In this document: positions 11,245 to 22,900 of the stretch, one piece after another
How the letters are laid out: each line of letters starts with the position of its first letter
Position numbering within the stretch: position 1 is the stretch's first letter
Assembly (NCBI RefSeq): GCF_028583425.1
Contig: NC_072801.1
Location: 16,450,001-16,514,000 of the forward strand
Origin: Eublepharis macularius
Taxonomy: Eukaryota; Chordata; Lepidosauria; Squamata; Eublepharidae
DNA: 64,000 bases
Reading direction: 5' to 3'
Translations under genes and position numbers: made by a program
Notes under the pieces: generated by a model
Database searches by the model: none
The model's input: only the letters and a program-made list of their open reading frames with translations
Told to the model about the DNA's origin: nothing

Positions 11245-12736
11245 CTTTGCAGTTCTGCCATTCAAGAGGAAGCACTGCGGGCCAGCTCCAATGTCGACAA
11301 GCCCCCACATATCTGGGAGGGCTACCCTGCTTCCACCGAGGGAACTCCCTTCCTGTGAGGCTGGAGGGCAGACTGCAGACCCAACTTAGACCAGCTTAAA
11401 TAAATGACGCACCAGCTTGTCGCTCAGCTCCTCTTGGCTTAAACTGAGGCACTTCAATAGTTCCTCCCCAGCCTTTTAAGCCTCTTATTTTTCCAAATTT
11501 TTCAGACACCTGCCTGAGGAGAGGCACTTCCCTTGATATTTTGGCCCACCCACAGGCTCCTGTCTTCAACCACCCTTCTGTTCTTCTCTCTTGAATTCTT
11601 AACTGGGCTGTCTTTTGACCAATTCTAACAGCTTTATGAGTTGTTTAACCCTCTCTTTAATTCCTCATATTTCTACAGTGCCTGAGTCTCTACTTCACTG
11701 TCACTGCTCATCGTTTCAGCACCTCCCTCTTTCTCTGCAGCTCGCCTTATTTTTGCAGGTGGCACTTTGGTGATGACTCTTTACACCTTTTAGGGCTGCC
11801 AGGTCCCTCGTCCTTAAAACCAGGGGTAGGGGGGGCACACTCCTGGAGTCCATACCTTGCCATTTATTCTCACACAGACCTTCAAGGAAAGGGTATGTAG
11901 CTGGGGTCCCCACACCTCTGCCTGGGGAGGAAGATTGAGTGGGATTCCTCTTGACCCTTGGGGTGCCACATGCACGATATTTGCTGCCTAGTGTTCTCTT
12001 TCTAGCAGCTGGTATATATAAGGGGCAAGGGCTCATTAGATTCGAATGCAACCGCTGTAGAAGTGAACAACCAAATCCTCTGACCCTTTCCCGGTACATC
12101 AAGGCTCTTGGAAATCCCAGAAGATAAAGGCATCAGTTCCACTTACACACAACATTTCTCAACTCCAGAAAAAAAGAAAGAGGATTGTTAGCAATGATCC
12201 CAGTCTGGAAAGGAATACAACACTGAAGGGGAGGAAAGAAGGGGTGTCTGTTTATAGACCCCCAATAATTTCCTGTAGTATTTAAAGTTGACATCGAAGG
12301 CTCTGAAATGGCCTCTATGGGCCTTGTCTGTAAAATTATACAACAGTGGGGCAGGACTTAATGGTCAGCTTCTTTGAGTCTTACTCTTTGCCTAAAGTAC
12401 CAGGCTATGCTTCCTCTTAAGCCTGTGAGTTTCCTAGGCATTTTGACTGTGAGTGAACCAAGCTGCACATAATTGCTTGAGGGGGAGGTCACAACAGAGG
12501 CAACACACACAATTTGAGTACAGAAGGCTACATATGTAGCATCTTTCTCTCTGTCCCCAGGGTCTTAAGTAAGAAATTACTGGGACCTACTTAATCTCAA
12601 ATGGGGAATAGGCCCTGGAGAGGAACAGCGGAACACCCATTCACTGACTAGAAATTACTAGCCTGTGTTACATACTAAACAGGAAACACAAAGATCTGTT
12701 TGTTGGCATGTGACTTGAGCAGGGTTTTGGCAATAA
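11245..12736. other. Gene-free spacer
   Basis: No exon, repeat family or RNA gene that I can support. Frames on both strands are short and lack family resemblance. Confidence 0.4.
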
Positions 12737-12744
12737 CTTGAAAC

Positions 12745-13399
12745 TAGAGATGGGCACGAAATGAACCACAGAACAAAATTCCAAACGGAATGGCTGGTTC
12801 GTTTTCAAAGAAACTCATTCCGTGGATCCGTATTTTTAAACAACAAATGACTTTTCCTGCCGTTCTGTTCTGTTGCTGGTTTGGGAAGCCAGACACTTTG
12901 CGCCATTCAATCCATCACCCAAGCAACGGTAGCAGTCTTTTGGTTGCCCCCAATCTGAGGCCTCCACGCTTGATTGGCAGCCGTCCCTGCAAACTAGAGA
13001 GCTCCCACTCTGGCCAATCCAGCCAGGAAAAGGGCCAGCCCCTCAAAGTAGCTGCCAGCAGACACTCCAGTTTTTGCCACTGCAAAGAGAAAATTACAGG
13101 AAAGGGGGGGACCCATGGATCATGCCTTTCCCAGGCATGATCCATGGGTCCCTCTGAATCTTGGGAGGGTCTTTAGAGGACAGTGAGGACTAGGTCACCT
13201 GCAAATTTGGTGGGTACTAGACATTGGGAAAGTCTTGTTTAGCTTGGCTGTGAGTATGAAGGTGCCCATTCTGGGCTCCTTCAAACTGGTTCGGAACCAG
13301 CTCAAGTTTGGCTAATTCGTGGTTCGTGTTCCATGAAAATGAACGAACGATGAGGTTCGTCCCCGCGGCCCCCCCCCCCCCGTTCTGTGCCCATCCCTA
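12745..13399. mobile_element. hAT-type MITE, family 1 (TAGAGATGGGCACGAA)
   Basis: The 655-bp unit starts TAGAGATGGGCACGAA and ends GTGCCCATCCCTA (inverted repeats). It is flanked by CTTGAAAC (12737-12744) and CTTGAGAC (13400-13407), an 8-bp duplication with one change. Eight-base duplications and this end structure point to the hAT superfamily. It has no transposase frame. A perfect 20-bp hairpin lies inside (13108-13127 with 13133-13152). It sits just downstream of the SPSB3 3' end. Confidence 0.85.
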
Positions 13400-13477
13400 C
13401 TTGAGACCTTCAGGAACAGACTTGTGCTAGAAAGCAAAGTGGAGTGGAACCTGCGAGTGTGGCCCAACTACAGTGAG

Positions 13478-13483
13478 TTTAAT
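13478..13483 (-). promoter_or_regulatory. SPSB3: Candidate SPSB3 poly(A) signal (ATTAAA on minus strand)
   Basis: TTTAAT on the plus strand reads ATTAAA on the minus strand, about 420 nt past the SPSB3 stop codon. It is the only hexamer of the two common types I saw between the stop and the adjacent MITE. Use of it is inferred. Confidence 0.45.
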
Positions 13484-13900
13484 CAAATGTTGGTGTTTTC
13501 TACTTCATATGGATCAATAGGGAAGCTGCAGTTACAGGCATGCAAAGCAAAAGTTAGAAAGTGACACAGCTGACGGGAGATAGCTTTCTAGGTACAGTTA
13601 ATGAGTAACGAAACTCTGACTGGAGACACATACAATGTTCAGTGTTGCTATCTTCAAGCCCCTAAGCAGAGGCATCCATCACAGATGGCAAACCTGATAC
13701 AGAATGAGACAAATCAGGAGACAGGGCTGCTGGAGTCATTTTGTCTTCCTGAGCAGAAAATATCCAGGGCTGGGACTTTGGGGAGAGCAAAGGAACGGTT
13801 CTGTCTGACAGCATTGTCCTTATCCAGAGGGATGCCAGCATGGACCGCCCTTGATGGAAGAATCCTCTTTCCCCCAACGTGTCTTTTGAGAAAATGCAAA

Positions 13901-16900
13901 TTAAGTCCTCCTGCATCGCTTGTGCCGGCATGCCTCAGCCTCTGAGCTACACGAGCTATCCGAGTCGCTACCCGAAGAGGGGGAAGAAGATGACTGGGAG
14001 CCACAGTTCATGTTCAGCACCCAGCCGAGTTTGTTGTGCAGAACCTGCTTAAGTCCCGGGGGGAGAGGCAGCACCTCCAGCGTGTCTACAGAGTCAGGAA
14101 GCAGCTGGCGGAGGCGGTAACAGCAGAGGAACTGCAGGGAGGTGTGGCTGGTGCAGGAGCGGATCACTTTCATGCTGCTCTTGGCTGCCGTGGAGCACAC
14201 CATGGGGTAGAATCTCTTGTTCTGTAGCTTAGTGGCAGCAACGCCTGTGTGAAAACCAAAAATAACACTTAAGATAGAAATGGAGTGGAGCAACTGAACG
14301 ACAGGTGAATTACTGTCAAATGTTTCAGTGGTGATCTGTCCAGTCACTCTCTGCACCTAAAGGGCGGCTGTTCTGTGTTTACACCAACTGTGCAACTCCA
14401 TCTGGAGGGGTCACGTTTCACTGCTGTTTCCCCTTGCCTGGTATAAGGGCATGTCAGGTGTTTGGATGTGTGTGGGGTGTGTGTGTGTGTCCCTTTTTGT
14501 TATATTTGTCATGGTTTGCAAGTGGTTGCTAGTAAAGCAACCTAGGTAGAGGATCAGATAAACAATGGTACTAAGAAACTGAGTTTATGGGGATGCTCTC
14601 TTGCTTTGTATAAAAGACACAAAGACTGAGCACTGGCATTTATTAGTGGGTATGTTTGGTTATACTGATGGACTGCTGAGCCCTCAATCCTTATGGATGC
14701 TGTTTACATACAACTGGAAAAATCTTTTGAAATAAATGCAGTGGAAGGTGGTATGAATAACTACAGTGGGCTAAATCCATAGGCAAGGGCCTTGAATTGG
14801 AAAGAGAGAGTAAAGAGGCTGGCCAATATTTATTTCATTGACAGAGTAGGAATAAAATATGGTGGCTTCCCAAACAAGGCATGCAAACAGTGACTGAAAC
14901 TGGCTTAGTTCAACAGTTTTATGGGGGAGATGTACATGCATAGGAGGTTTATGCAAAAATGAATGCAAGGAAATGTCTTTGTGGAGGAATTGTTTTTATA
15001 GCAGTGATTACTGAAGAGGGGTTGCAGGATGCTGTCATACAACTTCTATGCCCCTAATGCAACTATTCTCCTTTATCTTTCCCAACCTTTTGTTGCTCTG
15101 TTTCATACAACCTAAAGTTTACAATGGGAGGTGTACTGTGGTCAAAGGTATGAGGACCAGCAGCTGGGTGTAGAACTTCTGACAACTGTGTTCCCTGTTT
15201 TTATTCCTTAACTGACCAACCCAGTAGAGATGAGTTTACTTGCACCAAGTAACCCTAAAAAGATTCTGCCAAAAACAGAAGATGCAGCACATGCCAGAGA
15301 CTTTATCACGTTGTGAACTCCTTGGTGCTCTTGTATTCATTCACATTTTATTTGTGAATAGAATATTTATTTGTTATGAAATGGTCTGGTTATTAGGAAT
15401 TCAAGGATTTTAGTGTTTCTTGATATGCTTCAGTCCTAAGCAATACATTTGATTGTGCAGTGTGTTTTCATAAATGTTAATTGTGAGTGTAAACACACTA
15501 AGAGTACTGAATGCTTGAAGTGAACTGTTAGTATTTGGTTTTGTTTTGCTTATCTCCCACACGTTTAAAAACTTGGAAAAACAGACCCCAAACCACTTAC
15601 CAATGCACTTCCGGTTTTTGAAGAAAGTCAGAGTTCCGTGCCAAGTATCCAAGTGCACCCCAATGATGGAGCCTTGGCCAAACCGTGATGAGAAATTGAC
15701 TCTATCACCCTTGTGATGGAGGAGCCCTGTAAGACAATAATTGCTTACAATCAGAACGTGGTTGCCTAGATTTTGAGTGATAGTCAACATTGCAGCTTTC
15801 TTGGCAAAAGAACCACCTTTACAATGATTACTCTCAGATTCGTTTTCCACTTGTAAAGTGTACCGATACAACTGGCAAAGCAAATACTAAATTTGTGGAA
15901 AAAGCACATGGTCCCACAACCAACCAAGAATAGCCTCAGAATAGGCAAAATTAGGAAGTGGATTGCTGTGAGCAAACATAAATTACCGTACAGCTGTATT
16001 GAAAATCAATCATAACCTTGGCTAAGGTTAGAAACATAATATTGTCAATGTACATTGCCTTATACTCCATGCTATCATTCTACAATTAATGACAGACTGT
16101 GCATAACAAACTACAGCCATATATGGATGCTGATTCGCAGTTTCCGAAGCATCAAAATGTCATGTTTGCAAAGAAACACCAACAGATGATTGGTGAACTC
16201 ATTACAAAAAAAAGTAAACTATTATATCATCTCCTGCAACTACAGCAATATGTATTAAGTCTGAGCTAGCGTTATATTTGTATGTAGATTCCTGGTTGGA
16301 AAGTAACCTTAAATTACAACAAACCACACACCTGCACTTTCCTACCTTTCCCTCAACATGCAGTTCACTCCAGGAACAGATGTCAATCAGCTACAGAAAG
16401 CAAACACAGGGATTTGATCTCCATCATCACTTACCTGTATAGGAAAGGCCCCAGCTGTCCTCATCTTTACCCAGCAAGCTACAAAACATGTGCCGGTACT
16501 TGTCTAGGTTCACATCCGAGGTCCCAATTCCTACCATCTGATCAAAACAGAACACAACAGTCATTAATCAGGCTGAATGGCAATTTACAAGCTCTCTAGT
16601 CCACAACCCCCTTCAAACATTAAGTGCCTCCTGACCTGGGGGACCTGTCTTCTAGCACTAGATCATATTTTAATGTGGGTTGTCTCATCATAACATTTTA
16701 GAGGTATTAAATGATCAGAAGTAGTTTACCATTGCTCTACTTAGTTAAAAGATCACTTCTGTTGTCTTTATAATAACAACAGAATGCTTAAATACCACCC
16801 TTCTGGATAGATTAGTGCCCATTCAGAGCGGTGAACCAAGTCTGTTATTACTATCCCCACAATACAGCTGGGGAGCTGGGGCCGAGAGGAGTGGCTGACC

Positions 16901-19900
16901 AAGACCACCTGCCGAGCTCATGGCATGAGTGGGAGTCGAACCACCCAACCACTTCGAAAATCGTCCAGCAGTACCACCCTCCACTACTGCTGCTGCGCAG
17001 TAGTTCCCCTTCAAGGAATCCATCACCACTGTCAGTATTAGTGCTGACACTGTCAGTTGTCCTCTGCTGATGTGAGCATTGATTCCTGAAGGGGGTGGCT
17101 GCATCTTAGTCGGGAGTCTCAGCTTTCACCATTCCACCTTGAGTGACTGTGCTAGGAATTCTTGACACGGGCGAAACCCTCAGCAATAAGGCTCTCAGCT
17201 TCACTGACACACCCAAACCATCTCAGCATGGTTCAGGTGTGTAAATGAGGGAGAGGGGGATTTTACACACCTAGCAAATTACAGAGAAGTGTTGCATGAA
17301 GAGCAAAGCAGAAGCATCCTGAATTTACAACTCACTGAATGGACTGTGGATGTTTTCAGCTAAGGAACTGCATACGAGACAGAAGTGCATCCAGATCCCT
17401 GTGTAAAACTTCTGCTCTGCGTGCAAGAATTGCTGTAATTTGTTTTGGGTGCCAGATTCTGTGCATTTTGTTCCGCATGTAGACTTCAGCTCAGCATGCA
17501 AGGTTGGTTGTAATTGACGCTTCAGCTTTGCTCTTCATACCAGACTTCTCTAACATGTGCTATGTAATCCACCTTGAGTCTCTGAGAAAGGTGGACTATA
17601 AATGACAAATAGATAATATTCATTGCTAAATTTCTGTTCTGCAATTTGCTGAAGTGTGTATTTTGACATTTTTTGTGTATATTGCATTGTGTGGGTGGGT
17701 CCCTTTTTATTGACAATTTCCAGTTATTCATGGCCAGAGCTGTGAGTCAAGATTAGGATTTGGTTCCCACTTAAGGGTGAGTCTAGTTGTGTGCCTCTTA
17801 GCTGACCCTGTGCTTTGTGCGAGGAGGATGCCTGTTGCCCAGGTAAATGGTTTGCAAGAATTGTCCATATTCTGTTACAGACAACAGTGGTCAATTGTGT
17901 GCTGCCCAGCTACTAAGACACAGCACAGGACAAAGAAAACTGTGCTGTTCTTAATATGCAACAAAATAAAGCCATTAAGGACATTCAGTTGCTGATGTAG
18001 ATAGATGCAAAGGGAAAGTCAAAAGCCATACAACACATAAAAAGAACATGGAACATGAGAAATATAAATCTAGGTAAACTTGAAATGTGAAATATTATAA
18101 TCATCAGTGAGAGTGAACTAAAGTCCACTGATTAGGACTTTTTCAGTCAGAGAATTACAGAGTATTATACTGCAGAAATGACAAGCTCCGAAGAAACTGG
18201 TGTTGTTTTAATACTGAGATGAGCCATACCACAAATAATCATACTCTACAATGCAAAGTCTGACCAAATAACTTCAGAATTCACAGAAAGTCTATTAACA
18301 CAACCATTGTTTAAGTTTATACAACAATTACAGATGCTAAAGAGGATGAAATTGAAAACTTTTAAATATGAAAATAAAACTTTAAATAGGAAAATATGGA
18401 TCCCGTGCATAAACAAGACGCAGTGATAATCAGAGGTGACCGAAATGCAAAAAGTAGTTGTTATGACCCTGTCTTTCTCTTGGGTAGATTTTGCCTTAAA
18501 TCTTCCTCTTACACCCTCTGGGTAGATTGCTGCCATCAGGAATATTATATTCCAAGATATTGTATTTAAATTTCCCCTTTAGTAACGTGCCCAAGGGTCA
18601 GGTTTTTTCATGGTACTATGTGGCCCTGAGGAAAGAAATGGGATATAGGAATGACAAATACTCTGGGATATAAAAAAAACAAAGTAAACTTTTATTTTTA
18701 TAAGAAGCATATCGGTTTAATATTATTTCTAAAGCTTGATGGTTTCAAGAGTGTAGTTCTCAGTTCTTAAAGTTACTTTACTTAAACCCAGTCACATAGG
18801 TCTTCTCTCAGGCTTCACACACAGAGCCAAAACACACGTTAAGAAATACCTAGGTTCAGCACGTGTTCTCTTACCTCAAAGTTTGCTTGGATCTGTAGGC
18901 ATCCTGGAAGCTTAAAGTTTAGCATTTACAGAGCAGCAGGAAGGGGAAGGGAAATACAGGCGCCTGTATTTCCCTCCTTGCTGCTCTGTAAATGCTAAAC
19001 TTTAAGCTTCCAGGACACCTACAGATCCCGGCAAACCTTGAGGTAAGAGAACACGTGCTGAACCTAGGTATTTCTTAACGTGTGTTTTGGCTCACAGTTT
19101 GCCAGCTTTCGATATTAATTTCTCTTTCAGTTGTAAGTAAGACCTTTTCTCAGGCGCACACACAGTTTGTCTGCTTTTCCCTGACTGAATGTTCTTTCAC
19201 AAACACCAGTTCAGGCTTCCACACCAGAGATGGGCACGAACCTGAATACGAACCAAAAAACCCACAAACCAGCCTGGTTTGTGGTTTGCAAACCAGAGGT
19301 TCATGGAAGCTCATTTCCATGAACTTCCACGAACTGGTGTACTGGTTCGTATTAAAGGGCAGTTTAAATGGCCATTTCCCCAGGAAGATGGCTATTTAAA
19401 CTTTTCCTGCCACTTGCAAGCGGCAGGGCCCTTTAAACGCCCAAATTCCACAAATCTCTCAGATAGGGATGGCTGAAAGATCAACACAGATATACATTAT
19501 CTGATCAGGACACTATGAAGAAAATATGGAAACTATAATGACCTATGCAGAAGAAATGCAAGGACAACATATGGCTTCTATAAAGAACCAACAACTTTAG
19601 AGAAAGTGAAGTGAAATCAGCATTCAAAGCTATTGAGAGAAACAAATCTTCAAGAGTAGATGGGATTTCAATTGAGCTATTTCAAGCTACAGAAACTGAA
19701 TCTATCAAAATCTTAACAAGGTTATGCCAACAAATATGGAAAACAGTGGCCTCTAGACTTGAAATATTCAATCTCTATTCCAATTCCTAAACAAGGAGAC
19801 ATCAAATATTGCAGCAACTACTGGACCACTGCATTAATTTCCCACACAAGGAATATGATGCTCAAAGTTTTATAACAGACACTCACCACATATGACAAGA

Positions 19901-22900
19901 GAAAGGTTCTAGCTGGACTCAGAAAGAGGCACTAGAGATCACATTGCAAATTTACAATGGTCACTAGAACATGCCACACAGATATTCAGAAGAAAGTCAT
20001 TCCGTGTTCCAAAGGTTACAGCTAAGCCCTCTACTGTATAGATCATGAACATATATGAATTGCTTTAAAGGAAATGGGTATGCCACAGCATCTGCTTGTT
20101 TTAATGCACAACCTATACTCCGGCCAAAAAGGTACTGTTAAGACAGACCATGGAGAAACATAATGGCTTCCAGTTTCCAAAGGTTTCAGACAAGGATGCA
20201 TTTTATTTTCCCATCTGTTCAATCTACATGCCAAACACATCATAAGGAAAGCTGCATTAAATTTAGATGAAGATGGGAGTGGGAAATGGTGGAAAGAGAT
20301 ACACAAATGACACCACAGTACTGGCAAAAAATAGTGAAGGCTTGAAACAACTTCTGATGAAGGGTAAAGGAAGTTCAAAGTATGATTACAGGATCAAGAC
20401 GACAAAACCTGTAACTACCAAGGAATCACACAACTCTGAAGAACTTTAAATTGTTAAAAAAAAGATTTTCTATTCCTTGGCTAAAACATTAACCAAAAGA
20501 AAGACTGCAACCGACAAATTTGGAGACTGAGAATTGGAAAGGTAGCTGTGAAAAAACTACAAAAGATCTTTAACTGGAGGGAAGTGTCGCAGGGGACCAA
20601 GATCATGATAATGCATACTATGTTATTCTCCATCATTATAAATGGATGAGAAAGTTGTATACTAAAGAAAGCTGACAGGAAGAAAATCAATTCAGTTAAA
20701 ATGCTGTGTCGGAGAAGAGCTTTACAGATATCACGGACCACCAAAACAAGCCATCAAATAAATGGGTTCCACATAAAGTCTAATTTCTTCCCAAAAGCTC
20801 AAATGACAACATTGAGGCTAACGTACTTGGCCACATAATGAGAAGCCAAGACTCACTGGAAAAGACAATAATGCTAGGAAAAGCCAGAGACAGTAGAAAA
20901 ATAAAAAGACCCATGATGAGATGGGCTGATTCAACAGAGGAAGCCACGGTCTTAATGTTCAAAGACTTGAGCAAAGCTGTCAATGATAAAACATTCTGGA
21001 AATAGTTAATCCATAGTGTTGCCAGAAGTCAGAAACAACTTGATGGCATGTAACACATTTCACTGTTGAGTTTCTGTCTGTTCAGTTATATATGTGTTAT
21101 TTGTTGAAATTTCTACTGTATAAGATTGACTGCTGAAATTCTCTGTGTAAACAATACAAAGTAATTTGTTAAAGTATTTTTGTTATGAATAGGAGAAAGC
21201 ATCAGCTCACCAACACCAATCACACCAGATTACTTTCCATCTACTCTGGCTGCAACAGACCTACCATATCGGTGCCATAGACGGGTGACGTCATCTTTAT
21301 TTCCCAAAAATGTTGCCCCTCTGCAAGCTCCTTGTTCCCACGGATGGCAGCAGTGCCACAGCTGTAGTCCACGTGGAAGTTCACCTTGCGGTTGTCACAA
21401 CTCAACAGCGTGGCAGTCGATTTGTTCAGATCATCCCACACCCAATCAAAATCTGGAAGGGAAAAATACACAATGTCAAAACACAGAAAGATGGCAGTAA
21501 AACATCCAACTGCAGCTGTACCTCTACAGGGTCCTTCCCCAACACTCAAAGAAAGAACCTCTGGGGCAAACCTGCATTCAAGGTGCCCCACAAAAACATA
21601 CATCCCCCTGCAGCCAGGTAAGTACTTCATCGCTAACCTTTCAACCACACATTCTACTGTTTTTATACACAAAAATATTTGGACAGCGGAGAACTCAATC
21701 ATAAATGGAACAGCCTCTTATATTCTGCTCTTGAGTTCCTTGGGGGAACAATGAAACACCCATAATGGTTATTTTCTGACCACCCCCCACCCCCAATACA
21801 TTGCCGCCACCCCCCACAAACCAACAACAACCCAGCACCACAATCTACCAACACTCAACTTTTGGAATTTCATCTTTTTCTAAAAAGGGTAAACAAACTG
21901 GGAGTTCAAAAAGGCACAAAGTTCTCTGCCACAAGAATTATTTCTAGGACAAAGACCTATAGCCTAAGCTTGCTGCTAGCGACAGACTGCCCTCCTTGCT
22001 TCATCTGCCATCACAGAGTTGGGACCACAATCAGCTAGACAAACTGCACATACTGAATTCACCACCAGCAAAACATGGCTTTGACTCCAGGGCTTCAAGA
22101 GGAATTATCTGCTTGCACCGCCACCTTCAGCTGCCTTCCTTACAAAGAGTTCTACTCCGTATCAACTTCTTACAAGTGGCAACATTACAATGCAGAACAG
22201 CTACAGAAAAGTCCCCTTCCCCACACTGTAGCCAGAGCCTCCCTCACACATTCAGACCCCACCCCTTTCCTCCACTACACACCCACCACAAATATTACTA
22301 GAAACAGAAGGGAGTAATTCCTAGTCTCCACTATATAGGTTACACATGATGGTTCTGTGCCAGAACCATCTCTCTGCTAAATACTGAGACATATCCAAGG
22401 GGGAAACAAATCAAGATGATAAGGTCAGCATAGCTTTGGAGAAGGAACAAAGAAAGAAGCCCTAGAACACCACAGCTTCCACTAAGTTATTAATGAACGA
22501 ATGGTAAGACTGCCCAGTTGAAGACAGAAGCCAAGATACAGTTCAAATGTGGTGCCTCTCATATGGGAGCCAACTAACTGTCAAACATGAGAGAAACCCA
22601 CTGCTATGTTTGATGTCTTGTGACAATTAGCAAAAAAAAAGGAATTTATAAATGGAACATTTTCAAAAGATAAAGTACACAACTTTGTATGGTGTATGAA
22701 ACTATACAACAACAACTATAATCAGCCATGCACATAAACCGCATCAAGTGGGAGAGACGGCTACTGTCTATTCAGACTTCCACATTTCAAGCTTTTCAAA
22801 TTCATTTTCTATCAGCTTCCTCCTAGAAGAGACTCCTTGACTTCAGACCCATTTGCTTTGTCTATTTCACAGACAGACACAATCCATTGATGGTACTATC

